This document shows, piece by piece, positions 8,246-14,824 of a stretch of DNA of 14,824 bases. Each line of letters opens with the position of its first letter. Position 1 is the first letter of the stretch. The stretch is from Gammaproteobacteria bacterium (GTDB taxonomy: Bacteria > Pseudomonadota > Gammaproteobacteria > Pseudomonadales > Pseudohongiellaceae): positions 7,005-21,828 of the forward strand of contig JAESUT010000146.1 in assembly GCA_016762995.1 (NCBI GenBank). The letters are read 5' to 3'. The notes beneath the pieces are model-generated. The model saw nothing but the letters and a program-made list of their open reading frames with translations, searched no databases and was not told the origin of the DNA. The translations under genes and the position numbers were made by a program.

Positions 8246-9175
8246 ATGAAATTAAAGGTCAGTTTCACCGTGAGTCTGATTTCTCAAACCGTAGTTTTCG
8301 CTGCTTTGTCGCTGCTGATGTTGCCAGCGCTGGCGCAGACTGCCGCAATTCAACACAATGTCGAGGCAGATGGTCACCCGATGGCGCTTTGGGAGAAATC
8401 CGTTGCACAGCCGAAGGGGCATATTCTTTTGCACCATGGTCGTACCTGGAGCTCTATTCCAGACTTCGACCTACAGGTATCGGGAGAAGACCTTTCTCTG
8501 ATGGATGGCTTTAATGACTTGGGCTATAGCGTCTGGGCACTTGATGCTAGGGGCTATGGTGAGACTCCCAGAGATAGCAGCGGCTGGAACACGCCGGATC
8601 GGGCCGCGCTAGATCTATCGATAGTCTTAGATTGGCTGCGCGCAAGAAACGGTGAAGCCACCCACGTCTGGGGATGGTCCTACGGTTCTATGGTTGCCCA
8701 GCTTGCCGCACAGCGGTATCCAGAGGCGATGCTGAGTGTCACTTTGTTCGGATATCCAATGGATCCCGATGCGGAAATTCCGCACAGCAATAGCCAGTCT
8801 GAGCCCTCGGCTCGCCCGACGACTAGAGCCGCTGCCGCATCGGATTTCATAGTTCCCGGATCAATTTCTCAGCATGCGATAGACACCTATGTAACTGCCG
8901 CTCTTAAGGCAGACCCTATTAGAGCGGACTGGAATCAACAGCATCAGTGGAATGCGCTAGACGGTGAGGCGCTTACCCTGCCGACGCTACTTTTGCAGGC
9001 AGAATTTGATCCATTGGCAAATACAGATGCACACGCACGGTTCTTCGCAAAGATTGCGAATCCGAATAAACAATGGGTGATATTGCCTGGTGGTGACCAT
9101 GCCGCACTCTTAGAAACACCACGAGCAAAGCTAATAAAATCTACAGTCGATTTCATCGAGTGGCTTGATTACTAA
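8246..9175 (+). CDS. Exported alpha/beta-fold hydrolase
   Basis: The product is a 309-residue serine hydrolase with a signal peptide (hydrophobic core from about residue 9, likely cleavage after ALA near residue 30), so it is predicted periplasmic or secreted. The nucleophile elbow is Gly143-Trp-Ser145-Tyr-Gly147. Asp255 in AEFDP and His285 in GGDHAAL complete a normal triad, and the HHG segment near residue 64 is a typical oxyanion-hole motif. The RGYGET segment resembles the monoacylglycerol-lipase/S33 peptidase branch, but the chemistry (esterase, lipase, peptidase) cannot be decided. The gene follows the quinoprotein by nine bases with its ribosome site in the upstream stop. This suggests it works with that enzyme, for example by freeing an alcohol from an ester; that role is inference. 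No terminator is visible in the 64 bases before the convergent permease gene. Confidence 0.85.
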   Translation: MKLKVSFTVSLISQTVVFAALSLLMLPALAQTAAIQHNVEADGHPMALWEKSVAQPKGHILLHHGRTWSSIPDFDLQVSGEDLSLMDGFNDLGYSVWALDARGYGETPRDSSGWNTPDRAALDLSIVLDWLRARNGEATHVWGWSYGSMVAQLAAQRYPEAMLSVTLFGYPMDPDAEIPHSNSQSEPSARPTTRAAAASDFIVPGSISQHAIDTYVTAALKADPIRADWNQQHQWNALDGEALTLPTLLLQAEFDPLANTDAHARFFAKIANPNKQWVILPGGDHAALLETPRAKLIKSTVDFIEWLDY

Positions 9176-9239
9176 GCCTGTTGCCCGGACGCATTTAACT
9201 GGATGCTTTCTTCACTTTCTTCCGCTGAACATCTGCCGA

Positions 9240-10955
9240 CTAATTATGTCGAATTCTATTACTGGTCCATAGAGCTAACACGGTGGCAAGCAGCGGCAGT
9301 AGTCCCTGCATGACCAAGTAGCTCAATTGCACTATCCAGATGTCTTGATTCAGCAAACCATAATTGTTCGTTCCAAAAAGCCACGCGAAATTCAATCCAG
9401 CAAACACGGCCCCAATTCCCGATAGGTAGATCATTTGTGTTTGTGTAAGCACGCGCTCGCGCAGTAGGTGCTTCATCATGACTATCAGAGAGGCTGGAAT
9501 TAACATGACTAGTATCCAAAGATGATTGGCGAATACCCTGTTGATAGCATGGTTATATGCAGCTGCCTCGCCATCACCGTAGATCGCCATAAGTAGGATA
9601 GACCAGAGGAAAATATAGACTGCAACAATCGCTGATACAATTGCTGTGGGTTTGTTATACAAAATAATCCAAGTGAAGAATGTCGCTAGCAGTAGCAAAG
9701 CTGTAAGAAAGGCGACAAGTAACATACCAACATTGAACAGTGTACCGAGGATACTTAGTCCATAAAAGATACTGATAGAGTCCAAGAAGTGATCTTGCAT
9801 AATTTGGAAATTACCGATCAGAAAGGGGCCTAGTATCCGAATGGCTATTAGCATTACCACGCCGGCGAGGAGCGTGCTGCTAAGAGAAACTCCAGTGCGA
9901 ATGAGTGTCAGCCAGGCTGTGCTAAGCGGAGTAGTCCTGTCGTGTAGGCTCACATTGGGTGCGCCATTCTTATAGCGTACTCCATACATGTAAATTGTTA
10001 AGCCAATACATATGAATCCGTAGAACATGACAGCGATAGCCCAACTGCTTTCATGTTGGGTGTTAGCTCCCCTGGGCAGGGTGAAATTGATAAAAGCCAA
10101 GATAGCTATCGTAACGGCCGCGCCTGTTAAGCCAGCGAACAATGCGTTAGCTCCGCCGTGGAGTTGACGTTCCTTCCAAAATTCAGCCGCTATTGAGGAG
10201 TGTGTCGGGCAGGTGGAAACGGGTAGGGGCAAACGTTCTCTTATAATGCCTTGCTCCGTAGTATTGAACACTCCTTTTCCAAATTCGATTAGACCCTCAC
10301 CGCTGCGCTGCTGCTTTACGCCAAAATAAGTAATTAGCAAAAGGGCTGCGGTGAAAATTAATGCGACAAAATAATCCGCGGGGTTTGCGGCAATGAAGAC
10401 CCAGGTACCTTCAATGCGGTTAAACTCCGGGATTAGCAGTCCGTTTAGGTAGAGAGTAAGTACTAGCAGCCAGCCTGCTATGCTAGCGACCCCGTTTTCT
10501 GTCCACCAACTCAACATCAAGGTCAGAATAGTGAATTGAAAAACTATAAAACTGATGGGAATGACGGATAGTTCGGTGTTGAAATAGAGAAGGTTAACGA
10601 TAAGTCCGGGGACGAAAATGGCTATCTGTGTAAGTGCGCAGAAGAACAAAAGGGGGGTCAGCAAAAGTGTGCGCGTCGACACAGGTAGCGAGAACTCTGC
10701 TCTATAAGGAAAGCCGACAGAGGAGCGGGTGCGCACAATGTTGTGGCTCTTGTGTAGCGCTAATGAATAGATGAGCGTTAAACCGACCAGAAGAGCAAAG
10801 TCAGCTGCTTTGAATAGAGCAAGTGTGTCCTCGCCTGGACCCAAGGCAAGATCAATTAGGAATATAACGCTAACCACGCCTGCAATCTGCGTAAGCAGTG
10901 CGGGCCAACTCAGGCTAAATGCGCTCCATGCGAGTGCTTGGCTGGGGCTTCTCAT
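9240..10955 (-). CDS. ABC transporter permease, large polytopic membrane protein
   Basis: The product is a 571-residue membrane protein with roughly 13-15 hydrophobic segments by eye, spaced over the whole length. A more polar stretch near residues 214-255 separates two membrane-rich halves. That organisation fits an ABC-2-like exporter permease with two fused halves or an enlarged membrane domain, as in transporters next to YtrA-type regulators. No ATPase motifs are present; the ATPase is the gene just upstream. The start codon overlaps the ATPase stop (ATGA, 4 bases), so the two products are almost certainly made together and form one transporter. I recognise no substrate-specific motif, so substrate and direction of transport are unknown. 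It converges with the hydrolase gene at its 3' end. Confidence 0.8.
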   Translation of the reverse strand: MRSPSQALAWSAFSLSWPALLTQIAGVVSVIFLIDLALGPGEDTLALFKAADFALLVGLTLIYSLALHKSHNIVRTRSSVGFPYRAEFSLPVSTRTLLLTPLLFFCALTQIAIFVPGLIVNLLYFNTELSVIPISFIVFQFTILTLMLSWWTENGVASIAGWLLVLTLYLNGLLIPEFNRIEGTWVFIAANPADYFVALIFTAALLLITYFGVKQQRSGEGLIEFGKGVFNTTEQGIIRERLPLPVSTCPTHSSIAAEFWKERQLHGGANALFAGLTGAAVTIAILAFINFTLPRGANTQHESSWAIAVMFYGFICIGLTIYMYGVRYKNGAPNVSLHDRTTPLSTAWLTLIRTGVSLSSTLLAGVVMLIAIRILGPFLIGNFQIMQDHFLDSISIFYGLSILGTLFNVGMLLVAFLTALLLLATFFTWIILYNKPTAIVSAIVAVYIFLWSILLMAIYGDGEAAAYNHAINRVFANHLWILVMLIPASLIVMMKHLLRERVLTQTQMIYLSGIGAVFAGLNFAWLFGTNNYGLLNQDIWIVQLSYLVMQGLLPLLATVLALWTSNRIRHN

Positions 10956-11875
10956 TTTGTATTTTCCTTAAGCTGACTCAGTTCGCCAATGTCTGGGCGA
11001 CCCACTCTCGAGACGAAAATTTCCTCCAAAGTTGCATGGCGTGATTTGAGAATTTCACCGCCTATTTTTTTAACAGAATTTTGAAAAGCATCCATAGAGC
11101 CTTGATGAACAACGCTAAAGAATCTCCCCTCACCTGAAATTTTCGCCACACCTTCTAGTGATGGCGGTGAGCTTTGCAGGTCTGCAAAGCGAATCGAGGA
11201 GCAATGGTGATTGCTGTTTATAATCTCTAAAGAACTATCTAGGGTTATTTTCCCCTGATGGATCATTGTTACATGGTCAGAAAGCCTTTCTACTTCCTCT
11301 AATAGATGGGAGGAAAAAATTACAGTTCGTCCTTCTTCGGAGATGGTGCGTACTACAGCATTGAGGATATCTTTTCTAACAACAGCGTCCAATCCGCTGG
11401 AGGGTTCATCGAGGATCAGTAAGTCGGGCCGGTGCGCAACTGCGCTTATAAGTGCAACTTGTGCCCGCATACCTCGAGAAAGTGTCTTAATTTTTTTTTC
11501 TGGATCCAAAGAAAACGTATCTAGTAGCTCGGTGGCATAGCCTTGATCCCATGCAGAATGGAAAGCGCCGGTATAACGCATTAACTCATCAATTGACATC
11601 CAATCTGGAATGTCGCGGTCTTCGGATAGATAGCCTATTCGCTTTAATACTCCCTCCGGGTTACGTACAGGGTCTTCGCCAAAGATTTTCACGGTTCCAG
11701 ATTTCGCACGTAACAGCCCTAACAAGTGTTTGATAAGAGTGGTCTTGCCCGCGCCGTTGGCACCCACTAGTCCATAGACCTTGCCTCTGCTTGCCGTAAA
11801 GTCCACGGAGTCTAAGGCGTTGGTCTTGCCAAAACTACGTGACAAATTATTAACTTCGACTACAAATTCAGTCAT
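10952..11875 (-). CDS. ABC transporter ATP-binding protein (YtrB/BcrA-like)
   Basis: The product is a 307-residue cytoplasmic ATPase that would power the permease encoded next. Walker A is GANGAGKT at residues 38-45, the ABC signature is LSRGM at 132-136, Walker B is LLILDEP at 152-158 with the D-loop SGLD, and the switch histidine is His189 in SSH. At the Q-loop position the sequence reads YLSED, so Glu85 seems to stand where Gln is usual. A longer open frame begins at 11920, but its extra 15 residues are basic and lie inside the regulator gene. The ATG at 11875 gives the normal N-terminus (MTEFVVEVNNLSRSF) and has a strong ribosome site just before it. It overlaps the regulator stop by eight bases and the permease start by four. 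Confidence 0.93.
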   Translation of the reverse strand: MTEFVVEVNNLSRSFGKTNALDSVDFTASRGKVYGLVGANGAGKTTLIKHLLGLLRAKSGTVKIFGEDPVRNPEGVLKRIGYLSEDRDIPDWMSIDELMRYTGAFHSAWDQGYATELLDTFSLDPEKKIKTLSRGMRAQVALISAVAHRPDLLILDEPSSGLDAVVRKDILNAVVRTISEEGRTVIFSSHLLEEVERLSDHVTMIHQGKITLDSSLEIINSNHHCSSIRFADLQSSPPSLEGVAKISGEGRFFSVVHQGSMDAFQNSVKKIGGEILKSRHATLEEIFVSRVGRPDIGELSQLKENTK

Positions 11876-12290
11876 TAATCTTCTCCGATTCGGTGTTCTG
11901 CCCCTGTTTTTTTTCCTCAAGCTGTGCCTGTCTCTCTCTTATTAATTCGAGCAGGTCTTGAGCATTGAAATCTAGTTGATGCGCCTCCGCCAATAGAGCG
12001 TCGATCCTGGCGTCGATGATGCGCCTGCGCTCACGGTCCGCAAGAGGCGATTGCTCGTCGGAAATATAAGTGCCTGCGCCGCGGCGCTTGAATATCACGC
12101 CAGCTGCTTCCAGCTCATCGTAGGCTTTAACCACCGTATTTGGCGTTACATTCAATGCCAGTGCCAGTGTGCGAACGGGAGAGATTTCCTCGCCTGGCTC
12201 AAGCAGGTTTGACGCCACCATGTAGCGAATTTGATTCGCTATCTGTCGGTAGATGGGGACGCCATCTTTGCTGTTGATTGTTATATTCAT
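11868..12290 (-). CDS. GntR-family transcriptional regulator, YtrA type
   Basis: The product is a 140-residue DNA-binding regulator. Residues 12-75 are a classic GntR winged helix: PIYRQIANQIRYMV, then PVRTLALALNVTPNTVVKAYDELEAAG, then the wing KRRGAGTYIS. The remaining 65 residues are short, charged and helical, too small for the effector domains of FadR or HutC types, which points to the YtrA subfamily. YtrA-type proteins usually sit first in an operon with ABC transporter genes and repress it until an inducer, often a cell-envelope-active compound, is sensed. That is the arrangement here: regulator, ATPase and permease overlap and share a promoter. A dyad in the promoter is a candidate binding site. 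The effector is unknown. Confidence 0.9.
   Translation of the reverse strand: MNITINSKDGVPIYRQIANQIRYMVASNLLEPGEEISPVRTLALALNVTPNTVVKAYDELEAAGVIFKRRGAGTYISDEQSPLADRERRRIIDARIDALLAEAHQLDFNAQDLLELIRERQAQLEEKKQGQNTESEKIND
11879..11886 (-). promoter_or_regulatory. Shine-Dalgarno site deciding the ABC ATPase start
   Basis: On the minus strand GGAGAAGA lies just before the ATG at 11875, inside the 3' end of the regulator gene. It favours the shorter start over the upstream ATG at 11920. Confidence 0.75.
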
Positions 12291-12317
12291 GATTCGGCGT
12301 TACGCTTTCTCTTAAAC

Positions 12318-12337
12318 TGTATGGGTATTCTGATACA
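12318..12337. promoter_or_regulatory. Candidate GntR operator dyad TGTAT-N10-ATACA
   Basis: The arms TGTAT (12318-12322) and ATACA (12333-12337) form an inverted repeat with a 10-base gap. A second, inner dyad GTAT-TCTG-ATAC occupies 12325-12336. The dyad covers the proposed -10 box, so a bound dimer would block transcription. YtrA-type regulators are known to bind inverted repeats in their own promoters; assigning this one is inference from position and symmetry. Confidence 0.45.
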
Positions 12338-12354
12338 ATATAAAAAAATGTCAA
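12327..12354 (-). promoter_or_regulatory. Candidate sigma-70 promoter of the GntR-ABC operon
   Basis: On the minus strand a perfect -35 box, TTGACA (plus 12349-12354), is followed after 16 bases by CAGAAT (plus 12327-12332), which matches four of six -10 positions. The spacer is A/T-rich. The -10 ends about 37 bases before the regulator ATG, a normal leader length. The location, before a divergent intergenic region, supports it. Confidence 0.6.
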
Positions 12355-12436
12355 GCACAGGCAATCAATTCTTCAGCGATTGACCGCAAGGCCCCCTAGA
12401 TTCGGCGTGATCTGTCAAAAAACCGTGGTTCGAAAG

Positions 12437-12470
12437 CGAATTTCTTGCTAGTTTTAAACGTTCAAATTCG
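12437..12470. repeat. Inverted repeat CGAATTT / AAATTCG upstream of the second quinoprotein gene
   Basis: Seven-base arms at 12437-12443 and 12464-12470 are exact reverse complements with a 20-base gap, about 90 bases before the ATG at 12560. The spacing would suit a dimeric regulator binding about three helical turns apart, but seven-base A/T-rich arms can arise by chance. No convincing promoter for the downstream gene could be picked out between 12363 and 12559. Confidence 0.25.
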
Positions 12471-12559
12471 GTTTTATCAATCTTGTGCTGGCCTAGCCGC
12501 TGCTAAATGCGGATTGAATGGTTTGGTGCGAAGCACTACCAAAATAAAGAGAGACAACT

Positions 12560-14617
12560 ATGCAAGCTCCAACTCCAAGGAGATCAAGTCTTAACTGGCG
12601 CGCGTCCACTGCTGCGGGTCTGTTGCTGTGTTCTTCAGGTTTTTTGAACGCTCAGGATATTCCGTTGTTCAATGAGGACCCGGGCGATTGGTACACATTG
12701 GGTGGCGACTACGCTCACACGCGTTATACACCTGCCGATGAGATCACAGCCGATAATTTCACTGACTTGGAAGTGGTTTGGGAATGGGATGGTGCTAGTT
12801 TCGGCGCCATTAGCGGCCGTTCCACGCCTTCGTTGATCAATGGCAAACTAATTACAGTAGCGGGCAATAAGCGCTATGTTGTTGCATTGGATCCTAAAAC
12901 TGGTGAAACAATCTGGTCTTACCGTGAGCCGGATACGGCCCGCGCTGAGTATTCCATGCGCGGCGACTACGGCAAGGGTGTGGGCTATGCCAACATCGAT
13001 GGAAGAGAAGTAGTCTATATAGTCTCTCCTGGATTCTTCCTAACGGCACTGGATGCCAACACGGGCATTCCTCTAGAAAATTGGGGTAGGCCGGTGCCAA
13101 TCGACGGATTTCCTCAGTCGGGCATCGTCGACCTCCTAGCCGACTTAGGTCATCCTTATGACCCTTACGAAGGTATTCCATTAGAGACAGGCTATATCAC
13201 GTCCTCTTCACCGCCGATCGTGGTTAATGGCACTGTCATTGTTGGTAACTCGGCCGAGCAGGGCTATCACCAGGCACGTATTGAAAACGTACCGGGCGAT
13301 ATCCTAGCCTACGATGCACGCACTGGCGCCTTCAAATGGAAGTTTAACGTCATTCCTAAGCCGGGCGAGTACGGTCACGAAACGTGGGAAAACGATGCTT
13401 GGGCGTGGACTGGCGATGTCTCTTCTTGGGCTCCGCTTTCGGCCGACCCAGTTAACAATCTGGTGTATATCCCAACGAATAGCGCGACTATAGATTACTA
13501 CGGTGGCTTCCGCCCGGGCGACAATCTGTACGGTGCCGCCTTGATAGCGTTAGATGTGCGAACTGGCGAGCGTGCCTGGCATTTCCAGATGGTTAAACAT
13601 GAAATCTGGAACTTCGACAACCCAACGGCACCGGTTCTTCTCGATCTGAACGTGCCAGGGCAGGGCCGTGTGCCAGCTATCATGCAGGCGACAAAGCAGG
13701 CGTGGGTCTATGCCTTCAATCGCATAACCGGTGAGCCAATTTGGCCAATCGTGGATCGCCCAGTGCCTCCATCGATCGTACCAGGCGAAGTGCTTTCGCC
13801 TACTCAGCCCCATGTGACACGTCCAGCACCATTCGACATGCAGGGAATTACCGAAGACGATCTGGTCGACTTCACTCCAGCACTGCGTGCGGAGGCCTTG
13901 GCGGCGCTGGACGACTATGTGATGGGGCCTTTGTTTAACCCACCCATTCATGCCGATAATCCCATGGGGAAATACGCAGCGATGAACTGTCCTGGCGGCG
14001 CTGGCGGTGCAAATATCACCGCACCGGCTGTGGCAGATCCTGAGACAGGCAAGATGTACATCTCGTCGCACAAGGCTTGTTTTGCCCTACGACTGATACC
14101 GGGTGAAGAGTCCGATTTGTTGTTCCCGAACTCCACCGGCATTAACACGGCGCGTTATGCAAATGGCGCTCGCGGTGCTACAGCGAGACCTCCACGGCTA
14201 AGCTCAGGCATTCCAATATGGAAGCCACCGTATAGCCGAATTACCGCTATCGATATGAACACCGGTGATCACGCATGGATGATTCCAACCGGTGAAACTC
14301 CCGACCGTATCGCTAACCATCCAGCGCTTGCAGGCGTGGATATAGGCAATACTGGAACGGGCGCGTTGGTACCTATGGTCGTAACCAAGAATATGTTGGT
14401 TTATTCAGATCAAGCTGGCGACGGTACGCCGATGCTCTATGCCATCGATAAGGATAACGGTGACATCATGGCTCAGCTAGAGGCACCAAGCCGCAGCAGC
14501 TATGGTATGAGCTCGTGGGTACACGAAGGCCATCAGTATATCTTGCTGCAAACTAGCTCTTCACTGACTGCGCTGGCTCTGCCAGGTGCGCAGGAAGAAG
14601 CTGGCGACGCTCACTAA
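12560..14617 (+). CDS. PQQ-dependent dehydrogenase, membrane-GDH-like soluble type, periplasmic
   Basis: The product is a 685-residue exported quinoprotein with a signal peptide ending near LNA (residues 29-31). Propeller repeats are clear (ALDPKTGETIWSY, AYDARTGAFKWKF, ALDVRTGERAWHF, AIDMNTGDHAWMI). The segment GEPIWPIVDRPVP, with VLSPTQP and RPAPFD after it, marks the branch related to the periplasmic domain of glucose dehydrogenase, often annotated as quinoprotein glucose dehydrogenase or generic PQQ dehydrogenase. Glu233 and Asn307 are plausible metal ligands. At the active-site motif the sequence reads HEIWNFDNP: Asn351 stands where the catalytic Asp of WDxD is expected, and Asp353 is kept. 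Vicinal cysteines, a heme motif and the transmembrane anchor of true membrane GDH are absent. It is a single-gene unit divergent from the GntR operon; the ribosome site is a weak AGAGAGA. Substrate unknown. Confidence 0.85.
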   Translation: MQAPTPRRSSLNWRASTAAGLLLCSSGFLNAQDIPLFNEDPGDWYTLGGDYAHTRYTPADEITADNFTDLEVVWEWDGASFGAISGRSTPSLINGKLITVAGNKRYVVALDPKTGETIWSYREPDTARAEYSMRGDYGKGVGYANIDGREVVYIVSPGFFLTALDANTGIPLENWGRPVPIDGFPQSGIVDLLADLGHPYDPYEGIPLETGYITSSSPPIVVNGTVIVGNSAEQGYHQARIENVPGDILAYDARTGAFKWKFNVIPKPGEYGHETWENDAWAWTGDVSSWAPLSADPVNNLVYIPTNSATIDYYGGFRPGDNLYGAALIALDVRTGERAWHFQMVKHEIWNFDNPTAPVLLDLNVPGQGRVPAIMQATKQAWVYAFNRITGEPIWPIVDRPVPPSIVPGEVLSPTQPHVTRPAPFDMQGITEDDLVDFTPALRAEALAALDDYVMGPLFNPPIHADNPMGKYAAMNCPGGAGGANITAPAVADPETGKMYISSHKACFALRLIPGEESDLLFPNSTGINTARYANGARGATARPPRLSSGIPIWKPPYSRITAIDMNTGDHAWMIPTGETPDRIANHPALAGVDIGNTGTGALVPMVVTKNMLVYSDQAGDGTPMLYAIDKDNGDIMAQLEAPSRSSYGMSSWVHEGHQYILLQTSSSLTALALPGAQEEAGDAH

Positions 14618-14652
14618 GCGGCAGCGTAGGTAATAAGAGATAAGAGAAGAAG

Positions 14653-14685
14653 CCGGAATGATGGTTGCATCATTCCGGTTTTTTT
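14653..14685 (+). terminator. Intrinsic terminator of the second quinoprotein gene
   Basis: A perfect 11-bp stem (CCGGAATGATG, 14653-14663, with CATCATTCCGG, 14668-14678) closes a GTTG loop and is followed by seven Ts (14679-14685). It lies 35 bases after the stop codon and is the clearest rho-independent terminator in the window. Confidence 0.93.
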
Positions 14686-14780
14686 ATGCCTGGGCTAGGT
14701 ATTCAATACAAGGCAAATGGTTGGTGTAGTAAATTAAAAAAACCACAGCCCGTGCTGAATGACGTACTTTTCTGGCAACA

Positions 14781-14824
14781 ATAAAAAAGGGGCAACACTG
14801 AATTCAGTGTTGCCCCTTTTTTAT
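14781..14824. terminator. Perfect 44-bp palindrome, probable bidirectional terminator (runs to the window end)
   Basis: The sequence is exactly self-complementary around the centre between 14802 and 14803. The left side is AT, six As, then GGGGCAACACTGAA; the right side mirrors it and ends in six Ts and AT. As RNA from either strand it gives a long GC-rich hairpin followed by a U-run, the design of a bidirectional intrinsic terminator. It may serve a convergent gene lying beyond the right edge and act as a second stop for the quinoprotein transcript. The palindrome may continue past the window. Confidence 0.8.

Noticed and set aside
9176-9239. Terminator between the convergent hydrolase and permease genes
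   Set aside because: No stem-loop with a T-run could be found on either strand in this 64-base gap.
11876-11920. Longer ABC ATPase start at 11920 adding 15 basic residues
   Set aside because: The extension lies within the regulator coding sequence and does not resemble ABC ATPase N-termini. The ATG at 11875 has a strong ribosome site.
13550-14071. 173-residue minus-strand open frame inside the second quinoprotein gene
   Set aside because: It is the antisense of a well-supported coding region, has an odd composition rich in Trp, His and Cys, and has no recognisable domain or ribosome site.
14736-14754. Minus-strand terminator (CACG-GGC-TGTG hairpin followed by seven Ts)
   Set aside because: The stem is only four pairs with one G-T pair, too weak to call. 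No minus-strand gene is visible just upstream of it in this window.

Overview
The window looks like chromosomal DNA from a gammaproteobacterium, probably a marine or other aquatic oligotroph. The main reason is the left edge, which carries the end of the conserved yfgM-bamB-der block typical of Gammaproteobacteria. Base composition is moderate (near 50% G+C by eye). The abundance of exported quinoproteins would fit marine lineages; that lineage guess is inference. I see no tRNA, rRNA, CRISPR array, insertion sequence, integrase or phage gene.

Layout. (1) Bases 1-4198, plus strand: the C-terminal part of YfgM, the outer-membrane assembly lipoprotein BamB, the GTPase Der, and a PLP-dependent threonine/serine dehydratase-like gene whose GTG start overlaps the der stop codon. 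(2) Bases 4257-9175, plus strand: an M18-family aminopeptidase with an unexpected signal peptide, then a tight three-gene exported module. The module is a diheme cytochrome c, a PQQ-dependent alcohol dehydrogenase (4-bp overlap) and an alpha/beta hydrolase (9-bp gap). The dehydrogenase carries the Asp-x-Asp pair associated with lanthanide-dependent enzymes. (3) Bases 9240-12290, minus strand: a short GntR/YtrA-type repressor, an ABC ATPase and a large membrane permease, all with overlapping ends. A TTGACA-type promoter and a candidate operator dyad lie in front. (4) Bases 12560-14617, plus strand: a second, longer PQQ-family dehydrogenase, divergent from the GntR operon and closed by a strong intrinsic terminator. 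(5) The right edge is a perfect 44-bp palindrome, probably a bidirectional terminator cut by the window end.

How the parts may work together. YfgM, BamB and Der belong to envelope protein export, outer-membrane protein assembly and ribosome maturation. The cytochrome/PQQ/hydrolase module reads as a periplasmic oxidation unit: the hydrolase could release an alcohol from an ester, the quinoprotein could oxidise it, and the diheme cytochrome could carry the electrons away. The substrate cannot be read from the sequence. The GntR-ABC operon is probably a self-regulated transporter that responds to a small molecule or membrane stress. The second quinoprotein has no cytochrome beside it and shows Asn where the catalytic Asp is normally found.

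The most promising items for a closer look are the three-gene periplasmic module with its putative lanthanide-type quinoprotein and unusual cytochrome, and the second quinoprotein's active site.
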